This document shows positions 25,128 through 33,716 of a stretch of 47,735 nt of DNA, piece by piece (the stretch's first letter is position 1; every line of letters starts with the position of its first letter). Below the pieces are notes generated by a model. That model worked only from the letters and a program-made list of their open reading frames with translations. It searched no databases and was not told the DNA's origin. The position numbers were made by a program, and so were the translations under genes. The DNA comes from JBGCEZ01 sp045106735 (lineage in GTDB: Bacteria; Planctomycetota; Phycisphaerae; Phycisphaerales; SM1A02): contig JBGCEZ010000096.1 of assembly GCA_045106735.1 (NCBI GenBank), positions 1-47,735 of the forward strand. The letters run 5' to 3'.

Positions 25128-25715
25128 ATGGGCGACCCCGGACCGGACATCACCCGCAGCCTTCGTGATGCCGCCGACGACGCCGGCCACGCCCCGGCCC
25201 TGATTGATTTGGTGTACGACCAATTGCGGGCCATCGCCCAAGCCCGAATGAACGCCGAACGCCCCGGCCACACGCTGCAGGCGACGGGGCTGGTCAATGA
25301 GGCGTGCGTTCGTCTCTTGGGATCGACCGGACAGCGCTTCGACGACCGCAGCCACTTCTTTCGTGCCGCGGCCGAGGCGATGCGGCGCGTTCTGATCGAC
25401 CACGCCCGCGGCCGGGCGGCAGAGAAACGCGGCGGTCCCGGGGCGCGGCGCATTTCGATCGACGTCCTTGATCTTGCGGCCGAGTCGGATCCGCAGGCGA
25501 TCCTCGATCTTGACGAAGCCATCGAGTGCCTTCGGGGTGAGGACGCCCAGGCCGGCGAAGTCGTCCGGCTGCGGTTCTTCGCCGGATTGTCGGTGGCCGA
25601 CACCGCGGCGGTGCTCAGTGTTTCAGAACGCACCGTGGCCCGCGATTGGGCGTTCGCCCGAGCGCGCTTGGCTGAACTGCTCACACCAGACGGCACATCG
25701 GCGTCATCGCCATGA
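25128..25715 (+). CDS. ECF-type RNA polymerase sigma factor (TIGR02999-like)
   Basis: 195 residues. Sigma region 2 spans about 20-90: LIDLVYDQLRAIAQARM, HTLQATGLVNEACVRLLG, then FFRAAAEAMRRVLIDHARGRAAEKRG. Region 4 spans about 130-190: VVRLRFFAGLSVADTAAVLS followed by VSERTVARDWAFARARLAEL, a helix-turn-helix for -35 recognition. HTLQATxLVNEA and DHARxRxAxKRGG are typical of the planctomycete ECF family linked to Ser/Thr kinases. The stop overlaps the kinase ATG (ATGA), so the kinase is probably its partner; phosphorylation of the sigma factor or a linked protein is the likely control. No anti-sigma factor gene is visible. Confidence 0.93.
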   Translation: MGDPGPDITRSLRDAADDAGHAPALIDLVYDQLRAIAQARMNAERPGHTLQATGLVNEACVRLLGSTGQRFDDRSHFFRAAAEAMRRVLIDHARGRAAEKRGGPGARRISIDVLDLAAESDPQAILDLDEAIECLRGEDAQAGEVVRLRFFAGLSVADTAAVLSVSERTVARDWAFARARLAELLTPDGTSASSP

Positions 25716-28420
25716 CCCGGTTTCCGGGCCAGGGGCCTGACCACGATCCAACTCGCGCCGCGAACGACCAAACGGCCGACGAGCCCATCAGCCAGCCCGC
25801 CAGCGAATCGGCCAGTCAACCGGCCGGTCAACCGGCCAGTCAGCACGCCAAACAATCGGCCAACCAATCGGCCAACCAGCCCGCCAACCAACAGCGCGTC
25901 AAGGACATCTTCTACGCCGCCCTCGACGCGCCGGAAGCTGAACGCGAAACGGTGATCATGCAGCACTGCGCCGCCGACGCTGCGACGGCGGTTCGCGTTC
26001 GCGCGCTCCTGGACGCCCACGACGGCGCCCCGGATCTGCTGACCGAGCGCCTCGGCTCCGGAGCGACCGAGGACGCCGGGCGGATGATCGGCTCGCGGCG
26101 CATCCTCCGGGAGCTGGGCTACGGCGGATTCGGCGTCGTGTACCTGGCCGAAGAATCGGATCCGATCGCCCGGCTGACCGCCATCAAGGTGTTGCGGCCG
26201 GGACTGGCCGGCCAGGGCGAAGTGGCCCGCTTTGAGGCGGAGCGCCGCGTGCTGGCGCTGATGAATCACCCGGGCATCGCCCAGGTGCACGAAGCCGGCG
26301 AAACCGAAAGCGGCCAGCCGTACGTCGTCATGGAGTTCGTGGACGGGCCGCCGATCACCGCGTACTGCCGACAGCACGCGTTGCCGATCGAAGCCCGCGT
26401 CCGCCTGATCGAACGCACGGCCCTGGCCATCCACCACGCCCACCAGAAGGGCATCATCCACCGCGACATCAAGCCGTCGAACGTCCTGGTGGCCGAGTCG
26501 GACGACGGCCCGGTGCCCAAGGTGATCGACTTCGGCATCGCCAAGGCCTTCCACGGTCCACTGGCCGGCGAGGGGCTCACCGGCACCCGCCACGTCATCG
26601 GCACGCCGCAGTACATGCCGCCGGAGCAGGCCACGATCGGCACCGCGGCCATCGATACGCGGGCCGACGTCTACGCCCTCGGCGTCCTGCTGCACGAATG
26701 CCTCGTCGGCCATCCGCCGTTTGAAGCCAGCCGCTTCGAGCGGGCCAGTGCCGCCGACGTCGAACGCATCATTCGCGACGAAGTTCCTTCACGGCCGTCG
26801 GTCCACGCCGAACGGGTGGCCGATCCGTCCGTGGCCCGGAGCGTGCGCGGCGAGCTCGACTGGATCACCCAGCGGGCGATGGAGAAAGACCCCGACCGCC
26901 GGTACGCATCGGCCGCGGCCATGGCCCAGGATCTGCGGCGGTGGCGCGAGGGTGACGCGATCGACGCCGGTCCGCCGAGCCGGACGTACCGGGCCCGCAA
27001 GTTGGTGCAGCGCTACCGGCTTCAGTTCGGCGCCGCCGCCGCGGTACTGGCCGTGATCGTCGCCGGTTCCGCCGCCACCCTGGTGTATGCCGGGCGCGCC
27101 GCCGCCGACCGCGACCGGGCCCAAGACGCTTTGCTCGCCGCCAACGAGGCTCGCGATCTGGCCAACCGCGCCCGCCAAACCGCCGAGCGCGAACGCACCG
27201 AAGCTCGGCGAGAAGCGGCCAAGTACGAACGCATGGCCGACTTCACCCAGGACATGCTCAGCGGGATCGACCCGGCGGTGGCCCGCGGCGCCGACACCGC
27301 CCTGCTCGGGCAGATCCTCGCCGACGCCCACGCGGAACTTGAGGCCACGCCGCCAGCCGACGGCGAAGTCGCGGGCACGCTGGCCCTGACCATCGCGATG
27401 GCCTATCGCAGCATCGGCGAATCCGAAACGGCGATCCCGCTGGCCGAGCACGCGGTGGCCCGGCTGACCGAAGAACTCGGCGATTCCGCGGATCTCACCC
27501 TGGAAGCGACGCAAGCGCTCGCAGTGATCCGCGTCGAAGCCGGCCGGTACGCCGAAGCGGTCGAGCCCATGCGCACCGTCTACGCCGCCCGGGCCGAGCG
27601 CTTCGGCGCCGACGACCCGCGAACCATCGAGACGCTCTCGAATCTCGGCGCGACCTACGCCGCGCTCGGGCAGTACGAAGACGCGGCCGCGGCCCACCGC
27701 ACGGCCTTCGACCGGAATCGCCGCGTCCACGGCGAGGATCATCTGGCCACCGCGTACGCCCGCAACAACCTCGCCATGTCCCTCGCCCGGCTCGGTCAAT
27801 TGGACGAGGCGATCGAGATGCTCCGCCGTACCGCGGCCACGCAGGTGCGGGAACTTGGCCCCGACGCGCCGAGAACGTTGTCCACGCAGAGCAACCTCGC
27901 CCAGCAGCTCGCCCGCGCCGGCGAGACCGAGGCATCGGTGGCGATGTTCCAGGAAGTGATCACCGGCAAGTCGCGCGTGCTGCCGGCCGACCACGCGTCG
28001 CTGCTCACTTCGATGGTCAACCTGGCCAGCGTCCAACGCGCGGCGGGCGGGCTCGACGAGGCGATCGCCCTGCTTCGCGACGTGCACGGGCGGGCCCGCA
28101 CCGGGTTGCTGGCCGACGATCTCCGGCACGCCACGATTCGCCGCGGCTTGGCCGAGTGCCTGCTCGAGCGGGCCAGTGCAGCTGATCCCGATGATCCCGA
28201 TGATCCCGTCGATCCCGTCGATCCCGATGGTCCTGCCGAGCAGGCCGAGGCCGAAGCCCTGTTCGCCTCGGCCTGGGAGGTTCTGGTGGGCCGCCTGGGA
28301 GAGGACGCACCGCGCGCCCGCGGCGTGGCCGAGAAACTCGCCGCGGCGCTGGAAGCCCGGGGCAGCTCGGACGCCGCCACTTGGCGAGCCCGGGCCGGTG
28401 CGCTGGTCGACGACGACTGA
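25712..28420 (+). CDS. Transmembrane Ser/Thr protein kinase with TPR domain
   Basis: 902 residues. An N-terminal Gln/Ser/Asn/Ala repeat region (about 25-60) precedes a Hanks-type kinase domain (about 125-410): GYGGFGVVYLA, AIKVL (Lys159), HRDIKPSN (Asp252), DFGIAKA (Asp273), GTPQYMPPEQA and DVYALGVLLHE are all present, so the kinase should be active. A single TM helix lies at about 438-462. The outer part contains a heptad-rich linker and tandem TPR repeats (about 560-830; RNNLAMSLARLGQLDEAIEM is one), then an Asp/Pro repeat (DNA 28185-28235). The TPR part would be across the membrane and may sense or bind a ligand. It is coupled to the upstream ECF gene. Confidence 0.93.
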   Translation: MTRFPGQGPDHDPTRAANDQTADEPISQPASESASQPAGQPASQHAKQSANQSANQPANQQRVKDIFYAALDAPEAERETVIMQHCAADAATAVRVRALLDAHDGAPDLLTERLGSGATEDAGRMIGSRRILRELGYGGFGVVYLAEESDPIARLTAIKVLRPGLAGQGEVARFEAERRVLALMNHPGIAQVHEAGETESGQPYVVMEFVDGPPITAYCRQHALPIEARVRLIERTALAIHHAHQKGIIHRDIKPSNVLVAESDDGPVPKVIDFGIAKAFHGPLAGEGLTGTRHVIGTPQYMPPEQATIGTAAIDTRADVYALGVLLHECLVGHPPFEASRFERASAADVERIIRDEVPSRPSVHAERVADPSVARSVRGELDWITQRAMEKDPDRRYASAAAMAQDLRRWREGDAIDAGPPSRTYRARKLVQRYRLQFGAAAAVLAVIVAGSAATLVYAGRAAADRDRAQDALLAANEARDLANRARQTAERERTEARREAAKYERMADFTQDMLSGIDPAVARGADTALLGQILADAHAELEATPPADGEVAGTLALTIAMAYRSIGESETAIPLAEHAVARLTEELGDSADLTLEATQALAVIRVEAGRYAEAVEPMRTVYAARAERFGADDPRTIETLSNLGATYAALGQYEDAAAAHRTAFDRNRRVHGEDHLATAYARNNLAMSLARLGQLDEAIEMLRRTAATQVRELGPDAPRTLSTQSNLAQQLARAGETEASVAMFQEVITGKSRVLPADHASLLTSMVNLASVQRAAGGLDEAIALLRDVHGRARTGLLADDLRHATIRRGLAECLLERASAADPDDPDDPVDPVDPDGPAEQAEAEALFASAWEVLVGRLGEDAPRARGVAEKLAAALEARGSSDAATWRARAGALVDDD
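25793..25888. repeat. 12-bp tandem repeat in kinase N-terminus
   Basis: Eight imperfect 12-bp units of the form CAATCGGCCAAC, coding Gln-Ser/Pro-Ala-Asn/Ser repeats before the kinase domain. Confidence 0.85.
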
Positions 28421-28480
28421 CGCAAGCCCGCGCCGCCCGCCCGCTAGGATCGCTGGTTCACTCCGACGGAGCCGCCCACC

Positions 28481-30745
28481 GTGCGCACCCTGCTCGCTTT
28501 CGTCATCGCATTCGTCTTGACCACCGCGTCAGGCGTGGCCAGCGGGCCACACGTCGCCACCGCGTCGAGCACGGGCGCCGCTGGCGCCCCCGACCAACCG
28601 GGCGTTCCCGCCCGCCTCGCACTCCTCGCCCCCGCCCACGCCCTCGTCCCAATCCCGAAGTCCGTCACCCGCATCGACGGCCCCGGATTCCGCCCCGGCC
28701 CGGTCGTCACGTGGCGACTGGCTGAGGCCATCCCGCTCGCCGGCGAACACATGGCCGTGTTCGCCGCCGCCATCCACCAACTCGACGGCCGCAGCCTGCA
28801 GCCCGCGGCAGACGTGGAAAACGCCGCCGATGCCGCCGCCGATCCCGCCGCCATTCCCGCCGCTGATCCCGGCGCCATCGCCCCCGCCATCCTCATCCAG
28901 CGATCCGACGCCGTCGACCCGGAAGGCTACGAACTCGAGGTCGGCCGCGCCATCACCATCCGCGTCCACGGCCTGCACGGACTCGCCGCGGCCACCGCCA
29001 CGCTCCTGCAGCTTTGGTCCGATGTGCTGCCGGCCCAGCGCATCGTCGACGCCCCGGCCAGCCGCTACCGCAGCCTGATGGTCGACGTCGGCCGCAATCC
29101 GCACTCGATCGGCCTGCTGCGGCAGACGATCGACCTGCTCTGGTACTACAAACTCGGCTCGCTGCACCTGCACCTGACCGACGATCAGCGTTGGGCGTTC
29201 CCGTCGGCGGCCTTTCCCAATCTGGCCAGCGAGCCGGCGGCGATTGACGCCAGCGCCTGGCTCGCCCTTGATCGGTACGCGGCGGTGCGCGGCGTCGAGA
29301 TCATTCCCGAGCTGGACGTCCCCGGCCACTCGACGATCCTGCGCCGGGAGTATCCGGAAGTCTTCGGCGCCACGCCGACCGAACTGGCCGAGCGCCCGGC
29401 CGCCCGCGCCGCCCTCAAGACCCTCATCGACGAGATGATCGAGCTGTTCCCGTCGGCGCGCTGGATCCACGTGGGAGCGGACGAAGCCTACGGCGTCCCG
29501 CAGGATCTGCAGCGCGATCTGCTCAACGAGCTGCATGCCCACGTCACCGCTCGCGGCCGCAAGACGATCGCGTGGGAGGGCCCGGGCCTGGGCACTGGCG
29601 CGAACAAGGTCAATGAGGACGTGGTGCTGATCAACTGGCGGACGGTGGATTTCCCGCCCGACGAGATGGTTCGCGCTGGCTACCGCATCGTCAATGCCGC
29701 GTGGGACCCGCTGTACATCGTCGACCACTATCCCCGCAACAACTTCACCATGGCCGCGCCGCAGCGGCTCTACGAACGCATGGACCGGCGCCGTTTCGCC
29801 CACTTCCGGCCGGATGTCCGCACGTTTGGCGCACCGATCAAACTGGACGATGACCAACGCGTGCTCGGTTGGTGCATGCCGTGGTGGGAAGGCCGCGAAG
29901 AGAACTTCCTGCACTTGGTCGTCCCGCGGATGATTCCGATGGCCGAGATCGCGTGGAGCGAGCCGGCGCCGGCCGCCCGCGACTACGCGGCCTTTGAGGA
30001 TCGGGCGATGGCCACCGAAGCGCGGCGGCGCGCGGCATTCCACCCGGTCGACATCCAACCGCAGGACCTGGTGCTCCCAGCCGCCGGCGTCTTCCACCGG
30101 CAGACGACCGTGCACCTGATCCCGCGCGGCCACGCTCCGGCCGGCGCCATCCACTACACGCTCGACGGCACCGAGCCGACGCCCGCCAGCCCGCGGGCCA
30201 CCGAGCCGTTCGTGCTCGACCGTTCGGCCACCGTCCGCGCCGCGGTCTTTCATCAAGGCCGCATGGTCGGCCACGACAGTCGCCGGCGATTGACCCGGGT
30301 TGACCCCGTGGCGAACCTCGCCCTCGGCCGGCCGGTCCGCGCGAACGTGCCGTCGGGGCCACACTTTTCCGCCGGCCGCCTGACCGACGGCGGCACCGGC
30401 AACCTCGACCAGTTCCTGGCGTTTCCCGCCCGCCCGTCGCCGGTCGAGGTCACGATCGATCTCGGGGCCGTCCACCGCGTTGGTGCGGTGGCGGTGCACA
30501 CGTACACCAGCGGACGATCGTGGGAGTCCTACGGCATCAGCGTCTCGGACGACGGCGCGGCCTTCACCGTCGTGGCCGAACGCTGGGCCCCGCCGCCGGA
30601 CATGGCCGAGGGCGCGGCGGTCCGGCACGCCATCGATCCGGTGGACGCCCGCTACGTGCGGATCACCAGTCGCGGGCACATCGGCCAGGTCTTCGACTCG
30701 TTCAGCCGGATGACGGAGGTTCAGGTGTTCGGTCCGGCGCCGTGA
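28481..30745 (+). CDS. Exported GH20 beta-N-acetylhexosaminidase
   Basis: 754 residues from a GTG start with GGAG about 10 bases upstream. The signal peptide covers about 1-24. A GH20 N-terminal domain (about 50-190) is followed by the catalytic barrel (about 195-505): YRSLMVDVGRNPHS, LHLHLTDDQRWAF, EIIPELDVPGHS, and HVGADEAYG with the catalytic Asp334-Glu335 pair. A chitobiase-type C-terminal domain (IHYTLDGTEPTP, about 545-605) and an F5/8 type C (CBM32-like) domain (about 608-753; VTIDLGAVHRVGAVAV) follow. It should release GlcNAc/GalNAc from chitin or glycan ends outside the cytoplasm. It converges on the symporter gene with a 44-bp overlap, and the two may supply and import amino sugar. 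Confidence 0.93.
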   Translation: MRTLLAFVIAFVLTTASGVASGPHVATASSTGAAGAPDQPGVPARLALLAPAHALVPIPKSVTRIDGPGFRPGPVVTWRLAEAIPLAGEHMAVFAAAIHQLDGRSLQPAADVENAADAAADPAAIPAADPGAIAPAILIQRSDAVDPEGYELEVGRAITIRVHGLHGLAAATATLLQLWSDVLPAQRIVDAPASRYRSLMVDVGRNPHSIGLLRQTIDLLWYYKLGSLHLHLTDDQRWAFPSAAFPNLASEPAAIDASAWLALDRYAAVRGVEIIPELDVPGHSTILRREYPEVFGATPTELAERPAARAALKTLIDEMIELFPSARWIHVGADEAYGVPQDLQRDLLNELHAHVTARGRKTIAWEGPGLGTGANKVNEDVVLINWRTVDFPPDEMVRAGYRIVNAAWDPLYIVDHYPRNNFTMAAPQRLYERMDRRRFAHFRPDVRTFGAPIKLDDDQRVLGWCMPWWEGREENFLHLVVPRMIPMAEIAWSEPAPAARDYAAFEDRAMATEARRRAAFHPVDIQPQDLVLPAAGVFHRQTTVHLIPRGHAPAGAIHYTLDGTEPTPASPRATEPFVLDRSATVRAAVFHQGRMVGHDSRRRLTRVDPVANLALGRPVRANVPSGPHFSAGRLTDGGTGNLDQFLAFPARPSPVEVTIDLGAVHRVGAVAVHTYTSGRSWESYGISVSDDGAAFTVVAERWAPPPDMAEGAAVRHAIDPVDARYVRITSRGHIGQVFDSFSRMTEVQVFGPAP

Positions 30746-32540
30746 GTTCGGCCGGGGTCCAGAGCCGCATGAGCACGATGCCGAGCACGACCGTGGGAAC
30801 GCCAAACGCCGCCGCCGCTCCGAATCGACCGTAGATCACCATGCCGGCGGTGAAGATCGCCCCGTACACGGCCAGGCAGCCGAGGGCCGCACAGAGAATG
30901 CCTCGCGGTACGGCCCAGGCCGCCGGGCGCGCGCCATCCGACAGATCCACGCCCTCGCGGGCGGCTTGGGCGTACACCGGCGCCCAGCCCGGACCACCGG
31001 GGCGCACGAGTCGGCAGAATGCCCGCAGCGTTTCGGTGTCGGTGGTCGTGGCCGGCGTCAGGAAGCACGCGGCGATCCACGCCGCGGTGGTCAGGCCGAC
31101 GGGGACGATGGTCGTGAAGATCGCCCACCCCGCTCCGGGCTGCTCGGGTGCGTACCCCGGCACCACGAATGTGAAGACGGTGGCCACCACGAGCGACACG
31201 GACATCGCCACGATCTCGGTGATCGCGTTGATGCGCCACCAGAACCAGCGCAGGATGTAGATCGCCCCGGTGCCCGCCCCGAGCAGCAGCAGGTACTTGA
31301 ACGCTTGCCCGGCGTCGGTGAGCACCAGGCCCAGACCGCAGCCCATCAGCAGCGTGCCCACCGTGGTCAGCCGGCCGGCCCACACAAGCTCGCGTTCGGT
31401 GGCATCGGGCTTCATGAAGCGGCGATAGACATCGTTGACGAGGTAGGACGCCCCAAGGTTCACCTGCGTGCTCATGGTCGACATGTACGCGGCCACGAGC
31501 GATGCGGCCACCAGTCCGAGCAGCCCCGGCGGCAGCAACGTCAGCATCGCGGGGTACGCGGCGTCGTCCTGAATCAGATCCGGGTCGACGCCGGGGAAGG
31601 CGGCCCGCATGTCGCCGAGGGTCGGAAAAACGATCAACGAAGCCAGGGCGATCACGATCCACGGCCACGGCCGCAGCGCGTAGTGCGCGACGTTGAAGAA
31701 CAGCGCCGCCCCCATCGCGTGCCGTTCGGTCCGGGCCGAGAAGATGCGCTGGGCGATGTAGCCGCCGCCGCCAGGTTCCGAGCCGGGGTAGTACGAGGCC
31801 CACCACTGCACGGCCAGCGGCAGGATGAGCAGCGGGATCCACTGGGCGGGCTCGGCCGGCAGCAACTCCATGCGGCTGGCCACCCGTTCGTCGGCGAGCA
31901 TCGTCGTGAGTCCGCCGACGCGGTCGTGGCCGACGAGGTGGACCGCGGCCCAGATCGACCCGGTCATGGCCAGGATGAACTGCACGAAGTCGGCCAGAAT
32001 GACGCTCCGCAAGCCGCCGAGCGAGGCGTAGATCAACACGCACGCCCCGCTGACGCTGAGCGTGACCCACGGCTTGATGCCAAGGACGATCTCGCCAAAC
32101 TTGATGGCCGCAAGGCTGACTGCCCCCATCACCAGCACGTTGAAGACCAGGCCGAGGTAGAGCGCGCGGAAGGCCCGCAGGAATGCGGCGGCCCGGCCCG
32201 AATAGCGGACTTCGTAGAACTCAACGTCCGTCATCACGCCGGCGCGGCGCCAGAGTCGGGCGAACACGTACGTGGTCAGCATGCCCGAGAGCAGGAAGGC
32301 CCACCAGACCCAGTTGCCGGCCACGCCGTCGGAACGGACGAGTCCGGCGACGAGGTTCGGCGTGTCCGTGGCAAAGGTCGTCGCCACCATCGACACGCCG
32401 AGCAGCCACCAGGGCATGTCGCGGCCCGAGAGAAAGAACTCCGAGGAGCTGCGCCCGGCCCGGCGGGCGGCGGCCAGGCCGATGCCCAGGCTGATGACGA
32501 GGCAGGCCCCGACGATGGTCCAGTCGAGGCGGGTCAGCAT
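30702..32540 (-). CDS. Sodium:solute symporter (SSS family)
   Basis: 612 residues with about 13 hydrophobic segments. LDWTIVGACLVISLGIGLA leads into FFLSGRDMPWWLLGVSMVAT, the SSS signature start. Later, GGLRSVILADFVQFILAMTG is the conserved segment after TM5, and AYMSTMSTQVNLGASYLVNDVYRRF is the TM8 sodium-site region with conserved Ser/Thr. The family imports sugars, amino acids or similar solutes with Na+. Placement against the GH20 gene suggests a sugar or amino-sugar substrate, but that is inference. Its last ~14 codons overlap the 3' end of the hexosaminidase gene on the opposite strand. The start lacks a clear ribosome site. Confidence 0.9.
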   Translation of the reverse strand: MLTRLDWTIVGACLVISLGIGLAAARRAGRSSSEFFLSGRDMPWWLLGVSMVATTFATDTPNLVAGLVRSDGVAGNWVWWAFLLSGMLTTYVFARLWRRAGVMTDVEFYEVRYSGRAAAFLRAFRALYLGLVFNVLVMGAVSLAAIKFGEIVLGIKPWVTLSVSGACVLIYASLGGLRSVILADFVQFILAMTGSIWAAVHLVGHDRVGGLTTMLADERVASRMELLPAEPAQWIPLLILPLAVQWWASYYPGSEPGGGGYIAQRIFSARTERHAMGAALFFNVAHYALRPWPWIVIALASLIVFPTLGDMRAAFPGVDPDLIQDDAAYPAMLTLLPPGLLGLVAASLVAAYMSTMSTQVNLGASYLVNDVYRRFMKPDATERELVWAGRLTTVGTLLMGCGLGLVLTDAGQAFKYLLLLGAGTGAIYILRWFWWRINAITEIVAMSVSLVVATVFTFVVPGYAPEQPGAGWAIFTTIVPVGLTTAAWIAACFLTPATTTDTETLRAFCRLVRPGGPGWAPVYAQAAREGVDLSDGARPAAWAVPRGILCAALGCLAVYGAIFTAGMVIYGRFGAAAAFGVPTVVLGIVLMRLWTPAELTAPDRTPEPPSSG

Positions 32541-33122
32541 GCGGCGGGTCCGGCGGTGGTCTGCATTCCCGGAGCATGGGCGATGGGCGGGCGGGGTGTC
32601 AAGCGAGCGGCGTCGGACGACGGCGGGACGACGGCGGCGTCAGCGTCTCGGCGGAGACGCCCGCGGGAACCGCGGCTTGGACCGCATTGGATCTTGCCGA
32701 CGCCGAGCGATTCAGCCCGAGTCGATCAGCTGATGCGGCCGCGGCGAGAGAATCTTCCGAGTTCCTGACGCACCGGCGACGCGGTTTCCGTTCGGCCAGA
32801 TGAGGCGGCGTTCGAAACGCTTCAGGCTCGCGACCCGGCCTTCGACCGCCCAACTGGAGAAGCTGACGCCACTGCCATTCCCCTCTCGCACCATGATCAT
32901 CGGACCGAGGGCCAAACCGAGAGCCAAACCGAGAGCCACACCGAGAGCCAAACCGCGGGCCCCACCGATCGCCCGCCGGCATCCTCACCATCGCGGCCGG
33001 GGCCCGTGCCTCGGCGGCCCGCACGACACGCCGTGAGGGAGACCGCCGAGCGATGCCTCGGAGTTCCCGAAGCGCTTGGGTAGGCTGGGAGCAATCCCCT
33101 GCCTCCCCGGACGCCTTCTTCC
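32541..33122. other. Intergenic region, no confident gene; 12-bp repeat
   Basis: These 582 bases lie between the symporter start (-) and the second ECF gene (+). Five 12-bp units occur at 32904-32963. A minus-strand open frame at 32712-32951 (79 codons from a TTG) reads through the repeat into a short basic peptide; it has some third-position GC bias but no ribosome site or recognisable domain, so I do not call it. A TAGGCT hexamer at 33082-33087 could be a -10 element for the ECF gene. Confidence 0.5.
32904..32963. repeat. 12-bp tandem repeat (ACCGAGAGCCAA)
   Basis: Five tandem units at 32904, 32916, 32928, 32940 and 32952; the three middle ones are nearly identical and the outer ones more diverged. 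It is in non-coding DNA as annotated. Confidence 0.85.
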
Positions 33123-33716
33123 ATGCCACCCGATCCCACTCCTCGCCCGCGACCGGACGACCCAGCGGTACCCCGCGGCGATCGATCAAACGACCCCATG
33201 GCCGACATGAACGCCCAGCTCGTCGAGGAACTCCGCGCGATCGCCGCTGGACACTTGCGGCATGACCGCGACGATCACACGCTTCAGCCAACGGCCCTGG
33301 TCAACGAGGCATGGATCAAGATGTCGGATCGGTCGGATCTGGAGTTCCCCGATCAGCATCGATTCTTCGCCCTGGCCAGCGTGGTGATGCGCAACCTGCT
33401 CGTGGACCACGCCCGGGCCCGTCATGCCGCCAAACGCGGTGGCAAGGCGGATCGTCGACGGCTGAGTCTGAGCGGCCTTGCGTTGAAAGCGGATCAGTCT
33501 CCGGTCGACGTGGAAGCACTCGACGCCGCCTTGACCGAACTCGCCACCCTGGATCCCCGCGGCGCGCGGCTCGTCGAGTTGCGATTCTTTGGCGGACTCA
33601 GTGAGTCCATGGCCGCCGAGGTGCTCGGCATCTCGAGGGCCGCGGCCAGCCGCGACTGGCGGATGGCCCGGGCGTGGCTCGCCAACGCCCTGCGACACGA
33701 CGGAGGGGAGCCGTGA
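33123..33716 (+). CDS. ECF-type RNA polymerase sigma factor, second copy
   Basis: 197 residues, the same family as the sigma factor at 25128. HTLQPTALVNEAWIKM and FFALASVVMRNLLVDHARARHAAKRGG form region 2; LVELRFFGGLSESMAAEVLGISRAAASRDWRMARAWL forms region 4. The first ~25 residues are Pro/Arg/Asp-rich and an ATG at 33198 (MADMNAQLVEEL) may be the true start; neither has a clear ribosome site. Its stop overlaps the GTG of the following kinase (GTGA). Sequence differences from the first copy are large enough that the two probably recognise different promoters. Confidence 0.92.
   Translation: MPPDPTPRPRPDDPAVPRGDRSNDPMADMNAQLVEELRAIAAGHLRHDRDDHTLQPTALVNEAWIKMSDRSDLEFPDQHRFFALASVVMRNLLVDHARARHAAKRGGKADRRRLSLSGLALKADQSPVDVEALDAALTELATLDPRGARLVELRFFGGLSESMAAEVLGISRAAASRDWRMARAWLANALRHDGGEP

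Noticed and set aside
28529..30805. 758-codon open frame on - opposite the hexosaminidase gene
   Set aside because: The + frame shows GH20, chitobiase and CBM32 motifs; the antisense frame shows none.
30966..32768. 600-codon open frame on + opposite the symporter
   Set aside because: The - frame is a full SSS transporter with expected helices; the + product is charged low complexity.
32712..32951. 79-codon small gene on the minus strand
   Set aside because: It begins at a TTG inside a 12-bp repeat, has no ribosome site and no recognisable domain; kept only as a note in the intergenic entry.
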